Shown here: positions 1-7,730 of the stretch, one piece after another
Numbering within the stretch: position 1 is the stretch's first letter
How the letters are laid out: each line of letters begins with the position of its first letter
Source: Agreia sp. Leaf210
Lineage (GTDB): Bacteria > Actinomycetota > Actinomycetes > Actinomycetales > Microbacteriaceae
Assembly (NCBI RefSeq): GCF_001421485.1
Contig: NZ_LMKK01000002.1
Coordinates: forward strand, 372,001-436,000
DNA: 64,000 bases
Direction of reading: 5' to 3'
Made by a program: the position numbers and the translations under genes
Notes under the pieces: model-generated
What the model saw: the letters and a program-made list of their open reading frames with translations, nothing else
What the model was told of the DNA's origin: nothing
Database searches by the model: none

Positions 1-1
1 G

Positions 2-940
2 GCACTTATTTCGGACCTGGGCACAAGCTGGCTCGCGGGACAGACTCACCTGAAACCTTCTTCTTTGAAGCCCATTGAGATCGCTTGGCGCCTTCACGTC
101 TCACCCTCGTGGGGCAGGACACCGGTTGGTCTGGTTCAGCACAGCCGGGTCCAGGCCTGGGTTTCCTCCCTGACAACGGAGAAAGGGCTCAGCGCAACAT
201 CCGTTCTGCGGGCATATGGCGTTCTCGCGGCCATCCTGGATGTGGCCGTAAAGGATCGGCGGATTCCGTCGAACTCGGCGCGCGGCGTCAACTTGCCCCG
301 GAAGGTCGGAAAACCGCGGGTGTACCTCACGCACAAGCAGGTTGATTCAGTCGCAGGCTTTGCCTCAGACAAAGCGCCCCTAGTCCTGTTTCTGGCCTAC
401 ACCGGGCTTCGCTGGGGAGAACTGACAGGCCTCCGCGTCGGACATGTCGACCTTGGACGTCGACGATTCAATGTCGAAGAGAACGCGGTGGACGTCGGCG
501 GCACAATTCACGTGGGGACTCCCAAAAGCCACTCAAACCGAAGTGTCCCGTATCCGGCTTTCTTGGACAGCCACGTGCGGCATTGTTTGGCCAACAAGCG
601 CCGCGACGAGCTCGTTTTTGGCGACGGCATCGATCACGTTCGCTCACCGCACGGCGTTCGCGGATGGTTCATCTCCGCAGTCAAAAAAGCACAACACCTG
701 GATCCGGACTTGCCGAGGGTCACCATCCATGATTTACGACATACAGCCGCGTCGTTAGCAATCAGTGCCGGCGCGAACGTCAAGGCAGTTCAGAGAATGC
801 TCGGGCATGCGTCCGCAGCCATGACGCTGGACACGTACGCGGATCTCTTCCCTGACGACCTGGACGGCGTTGCCGAATCGCTCAACTCTGCATGGGAAAA
901 AGCAAATGTGGGGAAATTGCGGGGTACAGCCCCTTTATAG
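2..940 (+). CDS. Tyrosine-family site-specific integrase (5' end outside window)
   Basis: Integrase that would recombine a mobile element with its chromosomal att site. The frame is open from base 2 to the stop at 940, and the residues before the TTG at 65 (DLGTSWLAGQTHLKPSS) look like the start of a core-binding domain, so the gene probably begins upstream of the window. The catalytic domain is complete: first Arg in TGLRWGEL, Lys in the TPKSHSNRS hairpin, the HDLRHT box, the second His in MLGHAS and the nucleophilic Tyr in TLDTYADL. It is followed by a terminator and then by a tRNA-Ser gene whose 3' end points at it, the usual arrangement for an element integrated in a tRNA gene. Family call is firm; the specific element is unknown because its body lies to the left. 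Confidence 0.9.
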   Translation, partial: ALISDLGTSWLAGQTHLKPSSLKPIEIAWRLHVSPSWGRTPVGLVQHSRVQAWVSSLTTEKGLSATSVLRAYGVLAAILDVAVKDRRIPSNSARGVNLPRKVGKPRVYLTHKQVDSVAGFASDKAPLVLFLAYTGLRWGELTGLRVGHVDLGRRRFNVEENAVDVGGTIHVGTPKSHSNRSVPYPAFLDSHVRHCLANKRRDELVFGDGIDHVRSPHGVRGWFISAVKKAQHLDPDLPRVTIHDLRHTAASLAISAGANVKAVQRMLGHASAAMTLDTYADLFPDDLDGVAESLNSAWEKANVGKLRGTAPL

Positions 941-948
941 ACAAAGAC

Positions 949-993
949 AAAGCCCCCACTTCCCTGTAAATACGGGGAATGCGGGGGCTTTTT
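949..993 (+). terminator. Intrinsic terminator after the integrase
   Basis: An inverted repeat AAAGCCCCC (949-957) / GGGGGCTTT (983-991), continuing into a T run to 993, lies nine bases after the integrase stop. A second small hairpin (TTCCC...GGGGAA) sits inside the loop. Read in reverse it could also end leftward transcripts from tRNA-Ser, but that side has a poorer T tract. Confidence 0.8.
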
Positions 994-995
994 CC

Positions 996-1085
996 TGGCG
1001 GTACCGGTGGGATTTGAACCCACGGTGCTCTTTCAAGCACACAACTTTTCGAGAGTTGCACCTTCGGCCGCTCGGACACGGTACC
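996..1085 (-). tRNA. tRNA-Ser (anticodon CGA)
   Basis: On the minus strand the acceptor GGTACCG (1085-1079) pairs with CGGTACC (1006-1000), followed by discriminator G and an encoded CCA. The T arm is GTGGG TTCAAAT CCCAC; the anticodon stem CAACT/AGTTG encloses loop CTCGAAA, giving anticodon CGA. The long variable arm is typical of class II tRNA-Ser, and the total length is 90 nt. Its 3' end faces the integrase, making it the likely attachment site. Confidence 0.95.
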
Positions 1086-1203
1086 GGGGACGAGTGTAAT
1101 GCAGACCGGGGGTTCGCGCGAATCTACAGCCTGTAGAAATCGAAGCCCGCAATCACGCGGATGCCGCCCTGAGAAGCCACCCGGAGCCGAAATCCGGCGC
1201 ATC

Positions 1204-1225
1204 CTAGGTGTTAGCCTTGCCTTAG
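1204..1225 (-). promoter_or_regulatory. Possible DtxR/IdeR iron box
   Basis: Read on the minus strand this stretch contains TAAGGCAAGGCTAAC followed by ACCTAG, about 12 of 19 positions like the remembered actinobacterial consensus TTAGGTTAGGCTAACCTAA, with the core AGGCTAAC intact. It lies about 50 bp before the gene starting at 1276 and could repress it when iron is plentiful. The right half is out of register, so this is only a candidate. Confidence 0.35.
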
Positions 1226-1275
1226 TTGGGCGCGACAAAACCCGCGTGCCCTCACTCTGAAAGGGTCCTGGTTCT

Positions 1276-2055
1276 ATGAGCTATATCCGCTCCGCAGCAT
1301 TCGAAGAGACCGGCTATGTGGTTCTCGACCGCTACGACCAGGCGGCGGACCCTCAGGAGTGGCTCGACCTCGAATACGTCGACTGGAAGTCCTCCGGCGT
1401 GACGCGCTTCGCCCCTCTCGCCTCGGCCTTCGGCGAGATGGAGTGCAACGGATTCTGGAACCACACGCCCCCGCGCACCGACAAAGACGGCGTCTGGGTT
1501 CAGGCCAACGTCGAGCACGCGCCCATCCTCAAGGCCCGCGCCGAAGAGCCCGGAGCCAACATCGGCCGCTGCCGCGTGATCGAGCTGCAGCCGAACAGCT
1601 ACGCGAACGCGCTCTACAACCTTCACCAGGACGACAACAACCGGCTCAACCCCGACGGCACGGGCTGGATCGTTCGCGGCTTCTTCAACCTCTCTGACGA
1701 TGCCGAGTCGTTCATGATCCTGCGCGAGAACCGCTTCGACCCCGACACCGAGGTGCGCATCGCGCTGCCCGCGGGCGCGCAGCTCATCGTCGACACGCAG
1801 CGCTTCTGGCACGCCGTCTGGCACAAGGGCCCCGAGCCGCGCTACTGCCTCATCACCTCGTGGACCTCGGGCCCCGAGCTCGACGCCTACATCGAGAAGT
1901 ACCACGGCAACCCGCACAACGTGAACGCGCCGCTCGACCCCAAGATCATCGAAGAGGGCCAGTCCGAGGTGCGCCAGCGGCTCGCCGAGCGCGCCGCCGC
2001 TCTCGCCGCCAAGGGCCGCCACGACGACGGATACGGCGAAGACCCCGAGGCCTGA
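1276..2055 (+). CDS. Conserved hypothetical, possible 2OG-Fe(II) oxygenase-like fold
   Basis: Protein of 259 aa with no signal peptide or membrane segment. An HxD-like pair (NLHQDDNNRLNP), a later histidine (RFWHAVWH) and an Arg in the strand PRYCLITSW follow the order of the metal and 2-oxoglutarate ligands of double-stranded beta-helix Fe(II) oxygenases, with one such strand plausibly at WIVRGFFNL. This is a reading of the motif layout, not recognition of a named family. ATG 1276 follows a GAAAGGG ribosome site. The gene stands alone, diverges from tRNA-Ser, and has an iron-box-like sequence upstream, which would suit an iron enzyme. Substrate unknown. Confidence 0.5.
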   Translation: MSYIRSAAFEETGYVVLDRYDQAADPQEWLDLEYVDWKSSGVTRFAPLASAFGEMECNGFWNHTPPRTDKDGVWVQANVEHAPILKARAEEPGANIGRCRVIELQPNSYANALYNLHQDDNNRLNPDGTGWIVRGFFNLSDDAESFMILRENRFDPDTEVRIALPAGAQLIVDTQRFWHAVWHKGPEPRYCLITSWTSGPELDAYIEKYHGNPHNVNAPLDPKIIEEGQSEVRQRLAERAAALAAKGRHDDGYGEDPEA

Positions 2056-2075
2056 TTTTCTGAGAGATCACTGAG

Positions 2076-2112
2076 GCGACATCGGCTGGGCACCTTCCCA
2101 GCCGCATGTCGC
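2076..2112. terminator. Hairpin, probable terminator
   Basis: GCGACAT-C-GGCTGGG (2076-2090) pairs with CCCAGCC-GC-ATGTCGC (2097-2112) around a six-base loop: about 14 bp with one small bulge. It lies 20 bases after the preceding stop codon. It lacks a strong T tract, so efficiency is uncertain. Confidence 0.5.
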
Positions 2113-2226
2113 TCTCCGTTCACCGCATGTTTGCTGCCGCAGCATCACGCGTGCTTAGCGTTCTCGGCATCCCGCCGACCGTCTGATCACGGTCGGCACA
2201 CTCCCGAGCCCGAACGGGGATCCTCC

Positions 2227-3744
2227 GTGAACACCCATGCCCATCGTCTTTCTCTTTCTCTCCGACTGACGGCCGTCGCTCTCTGCGCCACCGCCGCTGT
2301 CGGCCTCACCGCCACCAGCGCAAGCGCCGATATCTCAGCTCAGCCTGCTCTGACGTCGCACGATCACGCCATCACCGACGTACCCGGCCTCGTCAATGGT
2401 CGTGAACTCAACGCCGTCACGGGGCTGAACGGCCAGACGCTGAACGCGCCCCGACTCATCCGCTCCGAGTCCCTCGACAAGATCACGACGGCTGGTGCGC
2501 AGACTCTCGCGAGCGAGTACAAGGTCGACCTCGTCATCGACCTTCGTACGCCCGGTCAGGTCGCGACCAAGCCGGATGTTCCCATCCCCGGTGCGCAGAG
2601 CGTCAACATCTCGATGTTCGGCGCTGATGGCGACTACAGCGACGACACGGCGATGTACCACGACCTGGTCGACAAGGGCTACGTCGATGCGGCGACGCCC
2701 GGGCCGATGATCAGCGCCTACAGCCAGGTTCTGCACCTCCTCGCGACGCACACCGATGGCACGGTGCTCATCCACTGCTCGCACGGCATGGACCGCACCG
2801 GAACGGTCGTCGACATGCTTGGTCACATCCTCGGTGTCTCCGAAGCAGACATCCTGCACGACTATCTGCTCTCGAACACGCAGCTCGGTGTGACCTGGGC
2901 CACCCCTGACCTTCTGCAGGGCACCTTCGAGAGCGACGTCGCCACCAAGTACTCCGGCATGGACTCGTACCTCTCGAAGACCATCGGGCTCACGACCCAA
3001 GACGTCGCGGCGCTCCGCACCCGGTTCCTGGTCTCGGGCGACGCGAGCGCCTCGTCGATCAGCATCGGCGGCGTCTCCGTTCCGCTCGATTCCGCTGCGA
3101 CCGACGCCGGAGCATCCATCGCTCTCGCGACCCCAGGCCTCGCGCCCGCCGACGTGCAGGTCGTCACCGAAGACGCGGCCGCCACGTCATCAGTGACCGT
3201 CTCGGGCCAGAAGGTCGACGTCACGATCACAGCTCCGGATGGCGCGACCACCAAGCACTACGGCATCACGGTCGCGAAGCCGGTGATCGCGATCGCCCAG
3301 GGCGATGCGCTGGCGGCGGGCGCATCCGTGACGGTGACCGGGAACGGATTCACCCCCGGCGCGGTCTACCAGATCATCGTCCATTCCACTCCGACCGTCA
3401 TCGGGCAGGCAACAGCCGGCGCCGACGGGTCGATCATCGCAAGCGCGATTCTTCCGGTCGATCTCGAGGCGGGCGTGCACACGGTGTTCCTCGCCGACAG
3501 CAGCGGGAACGCCGTCAGCGACCCGCTGGCTGTGACCGTCGCCGCGGCAGCGTCCACAACCGGCGCAGCGGCATCCACCACCGGCACCGCCGCATCCCTC
3601 GCCGGCCCCTCGGTAGCGACCGGCGGAACGCGTGTCGAACAGCCTTCCGCCTGGCCTGCAGTCGGCCTCGGAGCGCTCGGCCTCGCGATGCTCGCAGCGG
3701 TCGCCCTCGGATACCGCCGAACCCGACGCAGCGTGGAACGGTAG
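2227..3744 (+). CDS. Secreted tyrosine/dual-specificity phosphatase with C-terminal wall or membrane anchor
   Basis: Extracytoplasmic protein of 505 aa. GTG 2227 (after ACGGGGA) is chosen over an upstream ATG because it places a typical signal peptide at the N terminus (hydrophobic stretch ending TSASADI). The catalytic loop HCSHGMDRTG at about residue 183 is the C-x5-R signature of the Y_phosphatase3-type protein phosphatases (Cys184, Arg190), with the general-acid segment upstream. After residue 275 come beta-rich, Ala/Thr-rich modules that look Ig-like, then a Ser/Thr/Ala linker, a PSVATGG segment, a hydrophobic helix and an RRTRR tail. The tail resembles a non-canonical sorting signal, and the next gene is a sortase abutting the stop codon. 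Substrate unknown; secreted phosphatases of this family can act on proteins or lipids. Confidence 0.85.
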   Translation: MNTHAHRLSLSLRLTAVALCATAAVGLTATSASADISAQPALTSHDHAITDVPGLVNGRELNAVTGLNGQTLNAPRLIRSESLDKITTAGAQTLASEYKVDLVIDLRTPGQVATKPDVPIPGAQSVNISMFGADGDYSDDTAMYHDLVDKGYVDAATPGPMISAYSQVLHLLATHTDGTVLIHCSHGMDRTGTVVDMLGHILGVSEADILHDYLLSNTQLGVTWATPDLLQGTFESDVATKYSGMDSYLSKTIGLTTQDVAALRTRFLVSGDASASSISIGGVSVPLDSAATDAGASIALATPGLAPADVQVVTEDAAATSSVTVSGQKVDVTITAPDGATTKHYGITVAKPVIAIAQGDALAAGASVTVTGNGFTPGAVYQIIVHSTPTVIGQATAGADGSIIASAILPVDLEAGVHTVFLADSSGNAVSDPLAVTVAAAASTTGAAASTTGTAASLAGPSVATGGTRVEQPSAWPAVGLGALGLAMLAAVALGYRRTRRSVER

Positions 3745-4404
3745 ATGACTCCGCGGCACGCGCCGCGGTCGACATCGCGCTGGCGGCGACGGAACATCGT
3801 CGCCGCCAGCGCCGTCGTCGTCGCGTCGGCCATGATCGTCACCTCGGCCGTCCTTCTCGCACCGCACGCGCAGACGGTCTCCGGCTCGCCTCTCACCGAC
3901 CTCGCGGGCAACACCGCGCAGTTCGACGGACCGCAACCCGATCCGAGCGCATCCGCGACGCCGACCGGCACCGGCCGCTTCCAGTCGCCGTCCGTCGGCC
4001 TCGACGTGCCTCTCGGCTCGCTCGACGTCGTCGACAACGAGCTCGAACCTCCCGGGTTCACCTCGGCCTATTGGGTGAGGAATGTCGGAGTGGCACCGAG
4101 CGACAGCGCTGACGGCACGGTGTTCGTTGTGATGCACTCGCTGCGCAACGGCGGCCAAGCTCCGGGCAACGCTCTCATCGATGTCGAGAACGGTCGCGCA
4201 CGCATCGCGACCGGAGAGGCCATCGTCGTCGACGACGTCGCCTACAAGGTCGTCGATACCGAGACCGTCGACAAGACGCAGATCGCGCACGACCAATCGG
4301 TCTGGGCCGACACGCCAGGTCGTCTGGTCGTGATCACCTGCCTTCAGAGACCAGACGGTGCACCGTCGACCGAGAACATGGTCATCGAGGCGACGCGGGG
4401 CTGA
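3745..4404 (+). CDS. Sortase-like transpeptidase
   Basis: Membrane-anchored protein of 219 aa starting directly after the phosphatase stop, so the two are probably co-translated. One N-terminal transmembrane helix (about residues 17-40) is followed by a sortase beta-barrel. The catalytic His is likely the one in VFVVMHS and the Cys is in LVVITCLQR, matching the TC motif of class E/F sortases. The Arg normally found in the last strand just before the final hydrophobic residues appears replaced (STENMVIEA); the only nearby Arg is in CLQR. It presumably anchors the upstream phosphatase, and perhaps the PAP2 protein at 7731 with its LAATG tail, to the cell wall. Confidence 0.75.
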   Translation: MTPRHAPRSTSRWRRRNIVAASAVVVASAMIVTSAVLLAPHAQTVSGSPLTDLAGNTAQFDGPQPDPSASATPTGTGRFQSPSVGLDVPLGSLDVVDNELEPPGFTSAYWVRNVGVAPSDSADGTVFVVMHSLRNGGQAPGNALIDVENGRARIATGEAIVVDDVAYKVVDTETVDKTQIAHDQSVWADTPGRLVVITCLQRPDGAPSTENMVIEATRG

Positions 4405-4463
4405 CGTCTACCACTCTGCACAGGCGGTGATCGGATGTCGTCGGTCGCGTCTATCGTGGATGC

Positions 4464-5936
4464 ATGGCCTCGCGAACACCCACCGCTTACCGCTGCACTG
4501 AGTGTGGCTGGCAGAGCGTCAAGTGGGTGGGCCGCTGCGGCGAGTGCCAGGCCTGGGGCACCGTGGTGTCGAGCGCCGAGAACGAGGGCATCGCTCGCAC
4601 GGTGAAGGCGGCGAAGCTCAGCGAGACACGCATCGCGCAGCCCATCACAGAGATCTCCACCGAAGCGGCCAGCCACTGGGCCACAGGTATCGACGAGTTC
4701 GACCGCGTTCTCGGGGGCGGTCTCGTTCCGGGCGCCACGATCCTGCTCTCGGGCGAGCCCGGCGTAGGCAAGTCGACGCTTCTGCTCGAGGTGGCGGCCA
4801 AGGCGGCCGAAGAGAATCTGCGTGTGCTCTACGTCAGCGCAGAAGAGTCGGTGAGCCAGGTCAAGCTGCGCGCCGAACGCACCCACTCCCTCTCCCCCAC
4901 CCTCATGCTCGCCGCCGAGACCGACCTGTCGACGGTGCTCGGCCAGATCGACGCCGTGCAGCCTCACCTCGTCATCGTCGACTCCGTGCAGACCGTCGCC
5001 AGCAACTCCATCGACAGTGCGGCAGGCAGCCCCACCCAGGTGCGCGAGGTCGCGTCCGCTCTCATCAGGGTCGCCAAAGAGCGTTCCCTTCCCGTCATCC
5101 TGGTCGGCCACGTCACCAAAGACGGCTCGATCGCCGGCCCCCGCGTTCTCGAACACCTGGTCGACGTCGTCTGCCAGTTCGAGGGCGATCGTCACACCAG
5201 CCTCCGCTTCGTGCGCGCCCTCAAAAATCGCTACGGCCCCACAGACGAGGTCGGCTGCTTCGAGATGACCGCCGAGGGCATCGCCGAGGTGCCCGATCCG
5301 AGCGGTCTCTTCCTCAGCCGCAGCGGCGAGGCCGTCAGCGGCACCTGCGTCACGGTCGCGCTCGACGGCCGGCGGGCCATGCCCGTCGAGATCCAGGCCC
5401 TCGTCGTCAAGACCACAGCGCCCAATCCTCGACGCGTCACCAATGGCGTCGACGGCTCACGGGTCGCCATGCTTCTCGCGGTGCTCGAGCGCCGCCTCAA
5501 CATCCCCCTCGGCGACCGCGATGTCTACGTGTCGACGGTCGGCGGCGTGCGCCTCGTCGACCCGTCTGCCGACCTCGCGATCGCCCTGGCCATCGCCTCG
5601 GCGAACAGCGACCTCTCGCTGCCGCACACCTTTGCCGCCTTCGGCGAGATCAGCCTGGCCGGCGAGGTCCGCCCGGTCGCATCCTCCGCGCTGCGCGTCA
5701 CCGAGGCCAGGAGGCTCGGCTTCACCGACATCCTCGGCCCCGACGAGACGCAGATCCGTCGCGCGTTCCGCGTGGCCTTCGACAAGCAGCCCGCCGCCGG
5801 TTCTCGAGTCAGCCCGGCACATCCTTCGACGGGCTCGTTTCCCGTGCAGTCGCGAACACCGACGACGAAGCCCCCGCAGAAGAAGACTCCCACGACCCCG
5901 CTGCGGCTCGTCGAGACAGACCGCGACCGCGACTAG
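4464..5936 (+). CDS. radA: DNA repair protein RadA
   Basis: RadA/Sms, a RecA-related ATPase helping branch migration during recombination repair. Its 490 aa show the standard order: a C4 zinc finger (Cys11, 14, 25, 28), Walker A GEPGVGKST at residues 97-105, the RadA-specific KNRYG motif near residue 255, and a C-terminal Lon-like domain (LNIPLGDRDVYVSTVGG onward). The C terminus after about residue 455 is a basic, Pro/Thr-rich tail longer than in many orthologues. It is a single gene on the plus strand, with an esterase convergent downstream. Confidence 0.97.
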   Translation: MASRTPTAYRCTECGWQSVKWVGRCGECQAWGTVVSSAENEGIARTVKAAKLSETRIAQPITEISTEAASHWATGIDEFDRVLGGGLVPGATILLSGEPGVGKSTLLLEVAAKAAEENLRVLYVSAEESVSQVKLRAERTHSLSPTLMLAAETDLSTVLGQIDAVQPHLVIVDSVQTVASNSIDSAAGSPTQVREVASALIRVAKERSLPVILVGHVTKDGSIAGPRVLEHLVDVVCQFEGDRHTSLRFVRALKNRYGPTDEVGCFEMTAEGIAEVPDPSGLFLSRSGEAVSGTCVTVALDGRRAMPVEIQALVVKTTAPNPRRVTNGVDGSRVAMLLAVLERRLNIPLGDRDVYVSTVGGVRLVDPSADLAIALAIASANSDLSLPHTFAAFGEISLAGEVRPVASSALRVTEARRLGFTDILGPDETQIRRAFRVAFDKQPAAGSRVSPAHPSTGSFPVQSRTPTTKPPQKKTPTTPLRLVETDRDRD

Positions 5937-6033
5937 CTGCACTGTTGGCGCCGGTTAGGTCTATCCGCTCCTAGTCAAACAAGCACAGATAGTCGAACAG
6001 GCGCAGATGCGCCGAACGGGCGCGGACATGTCG

Positions 6034-7596
6034 TCACACGTGCGGCACGAACTCCTGCCAGGCCACCCGCCGTGCGCTCCGCGGGTCGTTCTCCACTCGG
6101 TCGATCGTGTCGAAGATCATGGTGGCGCGGGTCTCTTCCTCGTAGGCCGGCCACCCGGCCACCTCGCCGCTGCGGGCGAAGTCGATCCAGTGCCGTCGCA
6201 TCCGGTCGCCCGTGCGCATGAACGCACGCCGCCCGCCCAACGCGCCCATCGCGCGGCCGAACCAGCCGTTCATGCGGTCGAAGAGGGCGAAGAGTTCGAG
6301 CCCGTGGGTGGCGTCGAATCCGAGTTGCCGAACGAGCCGTGGAGCGATGTCGAAGCGATAGAAGTGCACCGGAGCGTAGCGGGAGTGCCGCTCGGCGACC
6401 TTCACTGTGGGGTACCAGAACGCGTAGTCGCCGGCGAAGTCAGCGGCAGGGCGTTTGTCGGGGAGGCCCGGATACTCGGCCTTGATCGCCTTTCGAGCCT
6501 TCTTCTTGGTGCGCGAGAAGATGGCGCGGATGCGGGGCGGCGTCGTGGCCAGGATGTCGAGGCGCCCCGTGAACAGCGAGCCCTCGCGGTCGTTCGTTCC
6601 GATGATCAGGGGGATGCGCGCGGCGCGCCCGTGCTTGAACGCGTCGAGAGGACGCTCGGGAAGGAAGTCGCCATCGATCACGGGGCACAGCGCGATGGTC
6701 CCCGGATCGCGATCGGGGGCAAGCAGGGTGAGGGCCACGGCGGCCTCGACCAGGTCGGATGCGTCGGCCCGGGAGAGCAATTCGCCGGCGTCGTCGACAG
6801 ACGTGGTCTCGACACCGCCCGGCTCGATGCGGTCGGCGAGGAAGGCCACGAACTCGTCGGCCCACCGGTGGGTCTGCTCCGGCGGATAGATGGCGTTCGT
6901 CGGCGCGCTCTGAGCTATGGCCTTGGCGAAGAGGCCGTGTGCTGCCGGTGTCGCCATCAGAGTGGTCACGGCATTGCCGCCTGCGGACTCTCCGAACACC
7001 GTGACATTGCTCGGGTCGCCCCCGAAAGCCGCGATGTTGTCGCGCACCCACTCGAGCGCCGCCACCTGGTCACGCAGTCCGAGGTTCGAGTCGAAGGGAC
7101 GCTCGGGGGTCGAGAATCGCGTGAAGTCGAGATAGCCCAGCGCGCTGAGACGGTAGTTGATACTCACGTAGACGATGCCGCCGTCGCGCACGAGAGCCTC
7201 GCCGTTGCGCGGGTACTCCGCGCTCGAACCGACCGCATAGGCGCCGCCGTGGATGAAGAGCATCACGGGAAGCAGCGTCTGCGTCTCGGCCGACGAGCGC
7301 CCTCGCGCGGGCCGCACCACGTTCAGGGTGAGACAGTCCTCGCTCATGGTCTGCTTCTTCGACGCCCCGACGAAGTGCCCCTGCAACGACTGCCAGGGCA
7401 CCGGGCCGTACTCCGATGCGTCGCGTACGCCGTTCCACGTCGCGGGCGGCCGCGGAGCCCGAAAGCGGAGTGCGCCCGTCGGCGCCTCGGCGTAGGGAAG
7501 ATTCCGCCAGGCCTCGACGCCTCGTTCGCGAACGCCGCGCGCGATTCCTTGAGCTACCCGTACATCGAGGTCCTGTGACCCGTTTCGCTCGACCAT
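6034..7596 (-). CDS. Type B carboxylesterase
   Basis: Alpha/beta-hydrolase of 520 aa in the carboxylesterase/para-nitrobenzyl esterase family, hydrolysing carboxylic esters. The diagnostic SEDCLTLNV segment, the oxyanion motif FIHGGAYAVGS and the nucleophile elbow FGESAGGNAV are all present; the catalytic His is probably in DATHGLELF. No signal peptide, so it should be cytoplasmic. Start ATG 7596. It is convergent with radA and divergent from the PAP2 gene. Natural substrate cannot be told from sequence. Confidence 0.9.
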   Translation of the reverse strand: MVERNGSQDLDVRVAQGIARGVRERGVEAWRNLPYAEAPTGALRFRAPRPPATWNGVRDASEYGPVPWQSLQGHFVGASKKQTMSEDCLTLNVVRPARGRSSAETQTLLPVMLFIHGGAYAVGSSAEYPRNGEALVRDGGIVYVSINYRLSALGYLDFTRFSTPERPFDSNLGLRDQVAALEWVRDNIAAFGGDPSNVTVFGESAGGNAVTTLMATPAAHGLFAKAIAQSAPTNAIYPPEQTHRWADEFVAFLADRIEPGGVETTSVDDAGELLSRADASDLVEAAVALTLLAPDRDPGTIALCPVIDGDFLPERPLDAFKHGRAARIPLIIGTNDREGSLFTGRLDILATTPPRIRAIFSRTKKKARKAIKAEYPGLPDKRPAADFAGDYAFWYPTVKVAERHSRYAPVHFYRFDIAPRLVRQLGFDATHGLELFALFDRMNGWFGRAMGALGGRRAFMRTGDRMRRHWIDFARSGEVAGWPAYEEETRATMIFDTIDRVENDPRSARRVAWQEFVPHV

Positions 7597-7730
7597 GCTC
7601 CGATGCTAAACGTGCCAGATGAACGCACGAGCTGTTAACCCGCGGTCCCCATCGCCGTAACCCTCGTCGGATTCACTGATCCAGACTCGTGTGCTGGCAC
7701 GGGCAACGACTTCTCCTGGAGCCTCACCCG

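Noticed and set aside
6007-7578. 523-aa frame opposite the carboxylesterase
   Set aside because: Antisense shadow with Arg/Gly/Val-rich composition; the esterase strand has all the catalytic motifs.
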